A DNA stretch of 6,552 nt, taken from Porticoccaceae bacterium. GTDB lineage: Bacteria; Pseudomonadota; Gammaproteobacteria; Pseudomonadales; Porticoccaceae. The stretch is from assembly GCA_003448675.1 (NCBI GenBank), contig DLXZ01000085.1, positions 2,901 through 9,452 of the forward strand, read 5' to 3'. The first letter of the stretch is position 1. Every line of letters begins with the position of its first letter. The position numbers and the translations under genes were made by a program. Under the pieces are notes generated by a model. The model did no database searches. It saw only the letters and a program-made list of their open reading frames with translations, and was not told the DNA's origin. Shown here one piece after another: positions 1 through 4,991 of the stretch.

Positions 1-2
1 TC

Positions 3-185
3 GCCTGGCTGTTGAACTACCTGTTTGAAACAGTCCTCGACGGGCGTAACGCCTACCTTGGTGACGGCGTCCAGCGCGCGCTTGGACGGGAACCGGCCGA
101 CTTTGCGGATTATGCGCGCCGCATTGCTGCGCGCGGTACCTGGGACGTGAAAAATGAAGCAGAGGAGGCAATGCTTACCTCGTGA
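3..185 (+). CDS. NmrA-like NAD(P)-binding protein, C-terminal fragment (5' end outside window)
   Basis: Only the last 60 codons are present; the reading frame is open from the left edge and ends in TGA at 183-185. The tail contains the segment DGRNAYLGDGVQRALGREP followed by DFADYARRIAARGTW. From memory, this pattern (a short 'DGRN' helix, then 'D-G-V-x-R-A-L-G-R-x-P-x-D-F-x-x-Y-x-R') is typical of the C-terminus of NmrA-type atypical short-chain dehydrogenases annotated as NAD(P)H-binding or azoreductase-like proteins. The Rossmann nucleotide-binding motif would lie upstream and is not visible, so no enzymatic activity can be assigned. The base composition is clearly more GC-rich than everything downstream of about 353. 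It has no evident functional link to the biofilm genes later in the window. Confidence 0.75.
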   Translation, partial: AWLLNYLFETVLDGRNAYLGDGVQRALGREPADFADYARRIAARGTWDVKNEAEEAMLTS

Positions 186-352
186 GTCCAGTTGCCGGGG
201 CTGTTGCATTGATCGATGGTCGCTTTCCGGTCTTTTCGAGCTACGTCGTGAAGGTCGGTTTCGGCGTGACGTTGGCGCTGTTCAGCACTGCACGCGTCAA
301 TGGCATGCCGTTGTTTAAGTTGATCTTGCTCGCGACGGGTACCGCGCTATAG
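182..352 (+). CDS. Small hydrophobic ORF overlapping the NmrA-like gene by 4 nt, possibly truncated
   Basis: A GTG codon at 182 overlaps the preceding TGA in the arrangement GTGA, which is typical of translational coupling. The frame stays open for 56 codons to a TAG at 350-352. The product begins (M)SPVAGAVALIDGRFPVFSSY and continues with a hydrophobic stretch (VVKVGFGVTLALFSTA, then MPLFKLILLATGTAL), compatible with one or two membrane segments. I do not recognise the family. The GC-rich composition matches the upstream gene and ends about where the ORF ends, so this could be a real small membrane protein or the remaining 5' part of a longer gene cut at a rearrangement boundary. AGGAGG at 163-168 lies inside the upstream gene, about 13 nt before the GTG. 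It is a possible but distant ribosome binding site. Confidence 0.3.
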   Translation: MSPVAGAVALIDGRFPVFSSYVVKVGFGVTLALFSTARVNGMPLFKLILLATGTAL

Positions 353-713
353 CGGTTATCCGGTCATAGGATCCGGCATCCATTGGGCGAATTCCGGTAA
401 CGGTATGAGATGACGTCGTGCACGTACGGATTCAGCAGTGTTTGGGGTGCGCCGTAGCGCATGATGTGATCGGAGTTTGATGCAATCAGTAAGTGTTCTG
501 ATGACATCATGGCAGGGCGCAATATGCATTTCAACCTGGTCGCCAAGGCTGACGGAAAAGGCGCGTGCTACCGGAACACATCTGCGTTTATTCAAGTTCT
601 TAAGCGTTTAGCAGCGTATAAATCTATATCTGGAGAGCATTTTTTTTGGGTGCCATTTGAACGCGGATAGAGGTGTGATAATGAAACTTGTCCTTGCTCT
701 TTAACTCATGGGC

Positions 714-770
714 TAATGGCTCATCGGGGAGAATTATTAACCCGATAACTTTGAGCAGTTAAGGCCATTA
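714..770. repeat. Nested inverted repeat (two-stem hairpin)
   Basis: The outer arms are TAATGGC (714-720) and GCCATTA (764-770). The inner arms are ATCGGG (723-728) and CCCGAT (741-746). Both pairs are perfect complements and are nested, so one RNA or cruciform with two stacked stems could form. No T-run follows, so it is not a simple intrinsic terminator. It is probably a structured leader or an operator pair, and no gene is adjacent on either strand. Confidence 0.4.
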
Positions 771-933
771 AGGGGTGTGAATAAGGGGGGCAGGCGTATT
801 GCGTTAGATATAGCGACTTAAGGATCAGGAGATCTGGACTTTAAATACAGCCGATATAGCCACGATTCAGATTTATGTACGATGCAATGTCTTTTGATCG
901 TTTTATCTGAATGACCTGGTAGTAGCTCCTATT

Positions 934-962
934 GTTTGGTTCTATAATTTGGCAAACCAAAC
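934..962 (+). promoter_or_regulatory. Inverted repeat bracketing a TATAAT box
   Basis: Arms GTTTGGTT (934-941) and AACCAAAC (955-962) are perfect 8-bp complements separated by 13 nt. The spacer carries TATAAT at 943-948, a consensus -10 hexamer. A good -35 hexamer at the usual 16-18 bp distance is not visible (the sequence around 919-926 is TAGTAG-like), which would fit an activator- or repressor-controlled promoter but also weakens the call. If used, transcription would begin near 955 and give the Sel1-repeat gene a leader of roughly 160 nt. Alternatively the repeat is only a hairpin. Confidence 0.3.
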
Positions 963-1115
963 TAGAGTATTCAGCTATACCCAGCAGAGGTGAATGAAAC
1001 CACTGGACTAATGTTCAGGAGTATTCAGGACTTTGCGATGGATACAAGCGCCGCGTAGCTTGGCTCTCGGTCTGGTGTTCAGATAACTAAGTTTTCGTTA
1101 ACAAGGAGTGGAACG

Positions 1116-1538
1116 ATGAAAGATACCGCAATTAGAGTGACTCTCGGAGAGGTGTTGGTAATCATTACGGTTATGGTTGCCTTTTATGCGAGTAATGTAT
1201 TGGCTATACAGCCGGACGCCGGGCAGCAGGGGGTCGATTTCGAAAAAATAGCGAAAGCCGCAGCCGCTGGTGACGCAATTCAGCAATACAATTATGGTGT
1301 CATGCACGAAACAGGACAAGGTGTACAACAGAGTATGGCGACAGCGGTTGAGTGGTATGCTAAATCAGCGGCTCAAGGGTATGAAAATGCCCAGTACAAT
1401 CTAGGTGTCATGTACCTGCGAGGCTTGGGTGTGGACAAAAATATACCGCGGGCGATTGAGTTGTTTGAAAAAGCGGCTGCTCAACAGAACCTATCAGCTA
1501 TCGAGGCGCTAGAGATACTAAAAAATCAAAAACAATAA
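1116..1538 (+). CDS. Secreted Sel1-like (TPR) repeat protein
   Basis: 140 residues. The ATG is preceded by AAGGAG (1103-1108) at a 7-nt spacing, which supports this start. Residues about 8-30 form a hydrophobic segment ending in NVLA, a plausible signal peptidase I site (cleavage after A30), so export to the periplasm is likely. There is no cysteine, hence no lipobox. Two consecutive 36-residue Sel1-like repeats follow: about 49-84 (AAGDAIQQYNYGVMHETGQG, then AVEWYAKSA) and 85-120 (AAQGYENAQYNLGVMYLRGLG, then AIELFEKAA). A partial third helix lies at 121-136. Sel1 repeats are alpha/alpha solenoids that mediate protein-protein contacts, so a scaffold or adaptor role is likely, with no enzymatic activity expected. 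It stands alone between two long gaps. A link to the regulator or amyloid genes downstream is only positional. Confidence 0.88.
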   Translation: MKDTAIRVTLGEVLVIITVMVAFYASNVLAIQPDAGQQGVDFEKIAKAAAAGDAIQQYNYGVMHETGQGVQQSMATAVEWYAKSAAQGYENAQYNLGVMYLRGLGVDKNIPRAIELFEKAAAQQNLSAIEALEILKNQKQ

Positions 1539-1637
1539 TGGTTGTTAATCGCATTCGCGTGCCAACCATAAACTGGATAAATGCAATATATAGCAATTGG
1601 GATAAGCAATAGCGAGTAGATATCGAAACATCTGGCG

Positions 1638-1679
1638 CGCCGCGAGATGAGGCTGTTCTAGGAAGCTGAGGTCGCGGCG
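1638..1679. repeat. GC-rich inverted repeat (hairpin)
   Basis: CGCCGCGA (1638-1645) and TCGCGGCG (1672-1679) are perfect 8-bp complements around a 26-nt loop. The arms are GC-only except the terminal A/T and stand out from the AT-rich surroundings. It lies about 100 nt after the Sel1-repeat gene. There is no T-run. It could be a REP-like extragenic palindrome, a transcript-stabilising stem, or part of a Rho-independent-like end of the Sel1 transcript. Confidence 0.45.
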
Positions 1680-1782
1680 TCAATTGCGGGATCAATAATC
1701 ATAAATAAATAAAATCTGCAAGTGCGCTAGTTGTAGTAGTAACCGTTCGTGCCTCAATATCCACCGTTCGCTCCACGTTAGC

Positions 1783-1796
1783 GTGAACTGGTTCAC
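1783..1796. promoter_or_regulatory. Short palindrome, candidate operator
   Basis: Arms GTGAAC (1783-1788) and GTTCAC (1791-1796) are perfect complements with a 2-nt spacer, the usual geometry for a dimeric HTH regulator. Just upstream, ACCGTTCG occurs twice (1742-1749, 1763-1770), offset by 21 bp, or two helical turns. The elements are about 340-390 nt before the activator gene, and nothing identifies the binding protein. Confidence 0.25.
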
Positions 1797-1881
1797 AAAT
1801 AAGGTTAATAATGTGGGTGGATGAAGACTGAAGATGACGCTAGGCTACATCGTAAGTAGACGCCAAGCTAGGAAATGATAA

Positions 1882-1919
1882 AGCCAAGTTAGTTTATTTA
1901 GGCACTAACACATTTGGCT
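1882..1919. repeat. Bulged 12-bp stem-loop
   Basis: The left arm AGCCAAGTTAGT (1882-1893) pairs with ACTAAC (1904-1909) and, after a 4-nt bulge (ACAT), with TTGGCT (1914-1919). The loop is 10 nt. All 12 pairs are Watson-Crick. No U-run follows. It may act as a structured leader or an operator, about 215 nt upstream of the activator start. Confidence 0.35.
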
Positions 1920-1995
1920 ATCACGCTATGAGAGCCCATATGTTGTATGAAAAGCACAATTAAGATTAGCTGATAAGTCGTTCAGTAAAGCTAGC

Positions 1996-2024
1996 TTAGC
2001 GTTAAACGGTCTTATTTATATAAA
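1996..2024 (+). promoter_or_regulatory. Weak candidate sigma-70 promoter for the activator gene
   Basis: TATAAA at 2019-2024 is a reasonable -10. The best hexamer at 17 bp upstream is TTAGCG (1996-2001), which matches TTGACA at only three positions. A perfect palindrome AAGCTAGCTT (1988-1997) overlaps the -35 area and could be an operator. The placement, about 110 nt before the start codon, is plausible, but the match is poor. Confidence 0.2.
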
Positions 2025-2119
2025 CTCCTATCGTTGTTCAATTTCATGCTGCGGTAGCAAATGGCACTTATAGTCAGTCATTTATAGCGCGCGCGACGAG
2101 TGCTGGAAACGGAAAGTAC

Positions 2120-2137
2120 AGGAGGTACTACCCATTG
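2120..2137 (+). promoter_or_regulatory. Strong Shine-Dalgarno that sets a TTG start
   Basis: AGGAGGT (2120-2126) is a near-perfect anti-16S match, 8 nt before TTG at 2135-2137. The first in-frame ATG is far inside the receiver-like domain (Met72), so the TTG is the best start. A strong ribosome binding site with a weak start codon is a common way to hold regulator levels low. Confidence 0.75.
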
Positions 2138-3523
2138 CAAGAGGTTAAGGAAGCGAAGCGAAGCGCGATATTTTTGGCGGATCCAAAGCTTAAAGGAGAA
2201 GCGGTTAATGTCGTGTTAAGCGCGCTATCTGACTGGGATATCGGGATATTTAGGGATTGGAGTCAGATTGCTAAAAATAATATCGACGCAAAGGTTGGTG
2301 TTTTTTTCATAGCGGATAGCGAGGGTAAGGATGATGAATCCCTCTATATGCTGAATCAGACGCTCGCTCAACTCAAAGAGCTTGAATGGGTTGCCATAGC
2401 CACAAAAAGGCAGCTCTCGCTGACTGACTATGTCAGCATTTTGGCGCGATACGCTTCAGATTACTTCACTTATCCCCTCAATGGGACAGGTAATCAGCTG
2501 AGTGAGAGGTTGGGCCATGTTCACGGGATGGCAACTTTGCGTGCTCAATTTCGCGCTTTATCCACAACCAAGCGACATTTGGATATCGTGGGTGAAAGTT
2601 CGGCGATGAAGAAAATATATGATTTGATTCCACGCTTGGCGCGCAGTACGGCCCCGGTTTTGATTACAGGTGACACGGGCACGGGAAAAGAATTGATCGC
2701 TAAGACCATCCATGATCAGTCAGGCCGCGCTAAAAGTCCTTTTATTCCTGTCAATTGTGGCGCGATTCCCGACAATCTTGTCGAATCCGAACTGTTCGGG
2801 CATCGAAAAGGCGCGTTTACTGGAGCAGACCAGGACAAAATAGGACTGATCCAGGCTGCGGATCGCGGTACGTTGCTGCTAGATGAGATCGGCGACCTTC
2901 CAGCGGCACAGCAAGTTAAACTTCTTCGTTTCCTTCAAGAAGGAACGGTCACGCCGATAGGGGCTACACGTCCATTAAAAGTCGACGCACGAGTGATCGC
3001 TGCTACCCACGCTAATCTGGAGCAGTCCGCTTTGGAGGGCGGTTTTCGTTCTGACCTGTTTTATCGATTAAATGTGCTGCAAATTCATATGCCTAGTTTA
3101 TCTGAACGCGTCGAGGATATTGAAGTTTTGGCTAATTACTTCCTGAGTATATTTAACGCTGAGGCTACCGCTAAAATCAGTGGATTTTCTGATCAAACAC
3201 TGAGTGCGATGAGAGATCACCATTGGCGCGGTAATGTCAGGGAGTTGATGAATAGAATACGCAAGGGCGTTGTACTGTGCCAGTCACGATATATTGAGCC
3301 GGAAGACATTGGTTTGTCGCGAGATACTCAATGCCAACCAGGTGACAGTGCTAATAAAACGCTGGATTTAGCGGATTCGGTAAACGCGGCGCAGAAAGAA
3401 GCGATAAAAAATGCATTGAAAACGAGTGACTACAATATTTCCAAGGCGGCTAGAGACTTGGGTGTGTCTCGAATGACCCTCTATCGTTTATTGCAAAAGC
3501 ATGACATACAAAACGTCGGCTAG
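2135..3523 (+). CDS. VpsR-like sigma-54-dependent transcriptional activator (bacterial enhancer-binding protein)
   Basis: 462 residues in three domains. Residues about 10-120 have a receiver-like alternation of strands and helices but lack key residues: only one acidic residue remains near strand 1 (FLADP, D16), and the 'K-P' motif after the last strand is TYP (Y113-P114). Residues about 150-375 form the AAA+ sigma-54 domain: Walker A GDTGTGKE (179-186), an intact GAFTGA loop (226-231), Walker [11 protein letters not shown] (D250/E251), the arginine-finger region [10 protein letters not shown] (304-313) and sensor [10 protein letters not shown] (364-371). Residues about 418-456 carry a Fis-type HTH ([19 protein letters not shown]). 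The intact GAFTGA argues for true sigma-54 activation. From established knowledge, V. cholerae VpsR is a c-di-GMP-binding biofilm regulator that is reported to work with sigma-70, so ligand control here is an inference. The sigma-54 promoter at 4104-4120 is its likely target. Start TTG, see the ribosome binding site entry. Confidence 0.9.
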   Translation: MQEVKEAKRSAIFLADPKLKGEAVNVVLSALSDWDIGIFRDWSQIAKNNIDAKVGVFFIADSEGKDDESLYMLNQTLAQLKELEWVAIATKRQLSLTDYVSILARYASDYFTYPLNGTGNQLSERLGHVHGMATLRAQFRALSTTKRHLDIVGESSAMKKIYDLIPRLARSTAPVLITGDTGTGKELIAKTIHDQSGRAKSPFIPVNCGAIPDNLVESELFGHRKGAFTGADQDKIGLIQAADRGTLLLDEIGDLPAAQQVKLLRFLQEGTVTPIGATRPLKVDARVIAATHANLEQSALEGGFRSDLFYRLNVLQIHMPSLSERVEDIEVLANYFLSIFNAEATAKISGFSDQTLSAMRDHHWRGNVRELMNRIRKGVVLCQSRYIEPEDIGLSRDTQCQPGDSANKTLDLADSVNAAQKEAIKNALKTSDYNISKAARDLGVSRMTLYRLLQKHDIQNVG

Positions 3524-3580
3524 TTTAGGATAGGATCGCTCATATCCAGCCGTTTGATCATAGTTAACTCCCCAGTTTTC

Positions 3581-3597
3581 GGTACTTCGGTATTTTG
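3581..3597 (+). terminator. Weak candidate terminator after the activator gene
   Basis: GGTAC (3581-3585), TTCG loop (3586-3589) and GTATT (3590-3594) give a 5-bp stem with three Watson-Crick and two G-U pairs. The UUCG tetraloop is closed by C-G, and a short T-rich stretch (ATTTTGTT) overlaps and follows. It sits 58 nt after the stop codon, a suitable place. The stem is short, so the call is weak. Confidence 0.25.
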
Positions 3598-3865
3598 TTC
3601 AGTTTGTCCACCTCACCGTTCTTGGTTGATTTTGCATCTGTCACGTGTGTGTTGATTAACGCTATTTTGTATTATCCGAACGCGATTACATACTGATTTC
3701 ATGTCGTATAAAGCGAGCTAGATTAGCTGATATGTAGCTGTAATAGCCGGTGGATAGTTACGGCAAATACATCCTATGTGTCATGAGGTACGTTGATGGA
3801 TAACACTGTATCTATGATAAATAATAGGTGCCGGACTAGAATAAGACAAATAAAACCTAAATATT

Positions 3866-3900
3866 GCATAGACGCATAAGTAAGCATTGACTAAAGCATA
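3866..3900 (+). repeat. Cluster of four GCATA/GCATT direct repeats
   Basis: GCATA at 3866-3870, 3874-3878 and 3896-3900 and GCATT at 3884-3888 have start offsets of 8, 10 and 12 bp. The cluster is about 205-240 bp upstream of the -24 element, within the range of enhancer sites for sigma-54 activators. The motif is short and could recur by chance in AT-rich DNA. Confidence 0.25.
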
Positions 3901-4039
3901 GAGGGTTGCAGGAGTGCTTAGGAATTGAGTAGTTGTATCTAAACTGTTACAGAGAGGATGGTTTATCTAACCCATTGAATATTATGTATTAAGACAGTTT
4001 TATGACTTACTAACTGCACCATTTGCGTTACATTGATCC

Positions 4040-4077
4040 AAATAAAAAATATAAAAAAAAAGACTAATAATAAAAAC
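4040..4077 (+). promoter_or_regulatory. Phased A-tracts upstream of the sigma-54 promoter
   Basis: Runs of A5-A9 (AATAAAAAATATAAAAAAAAAG, then ATAATAAAAACC) occupy the 27-64 bp before the -24 element. Such tracts give intrinsic bending and could bring a distal activator to the promoter. Alternatively they act as an UP-like or H-NS/MvaT-type target. Confidence 0.35.
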
Positions 4078-4103
4078 CGACTAAGTATCATGCACTTAAG
4101 AGG

Positions 4104-4120
4104 TTGGCATGGTGGTTGCT
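4104..4120 (+). promoter_or_regulatory. Sigma-54 (-24/-12) promoter of the amyloid-like operon
   Basis: TTGGCATGGTGGTTGCT matches the consensus YTGGCACG-N4-TTGCW at all fixed positions except C to T in the -24 block. The invariant GG (4106-4107) and GC (4118-4119) are exactly 10 nt apart. Transcription would start near 4131, leaving a leader of about 54 nt before the ATG at 4185. A second register (GG 4114-4115, GC 4126-4127, with a perfect TTTGCA -12 block and a poor -24 block) overlaps it 8 bp downstream. The neighbouring sigma-54 activator gene makes the match much more credible. Confidence 0.8.
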
Positions 4121-4184
4121 AGTTTGCAGGTGTTAGTAATGCCAGACTAAGCATCTAAGCGCATTTATAAATAACAGGGATGAT

Positions 4185-4880
4185 ATGAGAATCAAAGGGA
4201 AGTTAGTGCCAGTCGTGCGTTATTTACTTTGTCATATCTATGCATGTGGCATGCTTTTGTTGGGCGAAAGTGTGTCGGCTAACCCTGTCCACGCTCAATC
4301 GGATGATGAGTTGGTAGCTAGAACAAACGCTGCATCCCGAATTCATACAAATCAGCATATTAGCCGGGTAATCGACCGTGCGGTTGTTAATGCTCAGGGA
4401 CTCATAAGAGTCAATGTTACCGCAGGCGATGGTAACGTCCAGCAAAATTCAGCTGCGATCGCGGAGAATGGCGGATACAGCTCCGCAACGATCAAGGCTG
4501 CTCAAAAATCCGAAATGATCAAGCCTGCTATGGCGCAAACACTTTCGTCTCGTATGGACGGTGTGGCGTTTAGCGGTGCCAACGGTCTTGTTCAGGTAAA
4601 TAGCTCGGCAGGTATGAGCAATCAACAGTTTAATGGTGCGGCGATGGCAGTAAGTGACGTTCATGCACATAGCTTCATCGAACTAGATGCCATTCGGCTT
4701 ATGGGTAGTGCACGAGTTGGCACGGCACCTGAGAGTACCAAGAACGCCCCTGCGCAATCAGCGGAAGCGGTGCTTTCGCCGGGTACGTTCAAGAGCGCCA
4801 GTGGAATCATTCAGATTAATCAGACTGCTGGTAACCATAATACCGCAGCTAACAGTTTTACGATGTCAGTGTCGCCATGA
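4185..4880 (+). CDS. Exported three-repeat protein, FapB/FapE-like minor amyloid subunit
   Basis: 231 residues. A hydrophobic N-terminal segment (about 9-26) is followed by SANPVHA-Q, a likely signal peptidase I site after A37. The mature part carries three spaced copies of one motif: GLIRVNVTAGDGNVQQNSAA (72-91), GLVQVNSSAGMSNQQFNGAA (134-153) and GIIQINQTAGNHNTAANSFT (207-226). Conserved positions are G, V/I, N, A-G, N, Q and N, the pattern of the Fap functional-amyloid subunits; three repeats with linkers is also the Fap plan. The mature region has no cysteine, so the C-terminal CxxC of Pseudomonas FapC is absent. The size suits a minor subunit or nucleator, not the main fibre. The ribosome binding site is modest (AGGGA 4176-4180, 4 nt before ATG). 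It is first in the operon, 111 nt before the larger subunit gene with no terminator between. Function is inferred from repeat similarity only. Confidence 0.7.
   Translation: MRIKGKLVPVVRYLLCHIYACGMLLLGESVSANPVHAQSDDELVARTNAASRIHTNQHISRVIDRAVVNAQGLIRVNVTAGDGNVQQNSAAIAENGGYSSATIKAAQKSEMIKPAMAQTLSSRMDGVAFSGANGLVQVNSSAGMSNQQFNGAAMAVSDVHAHSFIELDAIRLMGSARVGTAPESTKNAPAQSAEAVLSPGTFKSASGIIQINQTAGNHNTAANSFTMSVSP
4398..4868 (+). repeat. Three imperfect Fap-type protein repeats within the small subunit
   Basis: The 22-codon motif cores lie at 4398-4463, 4584-4649 and 4803-4868, with starts 186 and 219 nt apart. DNA identity between copies is low although the key residues are kept, so these are old repeats held by protein-level selection and not recent duplications. 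The third copy is the most diverged: it lacks Q after the N and ends in SFTMS. Confidence 0.7.
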
Positions 4881-4991
4881 AACCATCCCTGTAAAAATTG
4901 GATTTATTTCGGTTCTGGGTAAGTGTATTCAATACGACATCTGCAACGTAAAAAACGAAGTGCTTAAATCATGGAAACAAGGAGAAGTACG

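Larger units (their letters stand above)
353..1115. other. Long intergenic region without a convincing gene
   Basis: About 760 nt in which no frame looks like a gene. The short frames on both strands lack ribosome binding sites. Roughly 353-600 is moderately GC-rich and could be decayed coding sequence: a minus-strand frame (364-546) vaguely resembles the N-terminal domain of some AraC-type regulators. From about 600 onward the DNA is AT-richer and contains the nested inverted repeat at 714-770 and the repeat around TATAAT at 934-962. The final part must hold the promoter of the Sel1-repeat gene at 1116. Confidence 0.6.
1539..2134. other. Intergenic region upstream of the sigma-54 activator gene
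   Basis: About 600 nt without a credible gene. It begins with a weak 7-bp inverted repeat directly after the stop codon (ATGGTTG 1538-1544, CAACCAT 1563-1569). A GC-rich hairpin (1638-1679), a direct repeat of ACCGTTCG (1742-1749 and 1763-1770), a palindrome (1783-1796) and a bulged 12-bp stem (1882-1919) follow. A perfect 10-bp palindrome AAGCTAGCTT (1988-1997) and a TATATAAA stretch (2017-2024) come just before the activator gene. The density of symmetric elements suggests control sequence more than decayed coding DNA. Confidence 0.6.
3524..4184. other. Long regulatory gap between the activator and the amyloid-like operon
   Basis: About 660 nt with stops in all frames and no gene. After a possible terminator at 3581-3597 the DNA becomes strongly AT-rich. 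Four copies of GCAT(A/T) lie at 3866-3900 with increasing spacing, an A-tract region covers 4040-4077, and a sigma-54 promoter is at 4104-4120. This is the size and order expected for sigma-54 control: distal activator sites, a bendable or bent middle, and a -24/-12 element. I found no clear IHF consensus by eye. Confidence 0.7.

Noticed and set aside
356..595. Minus-strand 79-codon ORF
   Set aside because: Arg/His/Pro-heavy composition typical of a chance frame and no family resemblance. Another minus frame over the same DNA is only marginally better.
509..670. Plus-strand ORF of 53 codons (MAGRNMHFNLVAKADG...)
   Set aside because: No ribosome binding site, no recognisable motif, and the tail from about 600 runs into AT-rich non-coding sequence.
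1060..1076. Sigma-54-like sequence TTGGCTCTCGGTCTGGT before the Sel1-repeat gene
   Set aside because: The spacing is right, but the -12 dinucleotide is GG instead of GC and the -24 block is poor. Not enough without supporting data.
1538..1569. Inverted repeat directly after the Sel1-repeat gene as an intrinsic terminator
   Set aside because: The 7-bp stem has an 18-nt loop and no T-run.
2062..2078. TGGCAC -24-like element upstream of the activator gene, suggesting autoregulation
   Set aside because: There is no GC at the -12 position (CA at 2075-2076).
3621..3637. Sigma-54-like sequence CTTGGTTGATTTTGCAT after the activator gene
   Set aside because: The GG and GC are only 8 nt apart, and the 10-nt spacing is close to invariant.
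3840..3905. Short repeats considered as a CRISPR array
   Set aside because: The repeats are 5 nt with 3-7 nt spacers, far too short for CRISPR.
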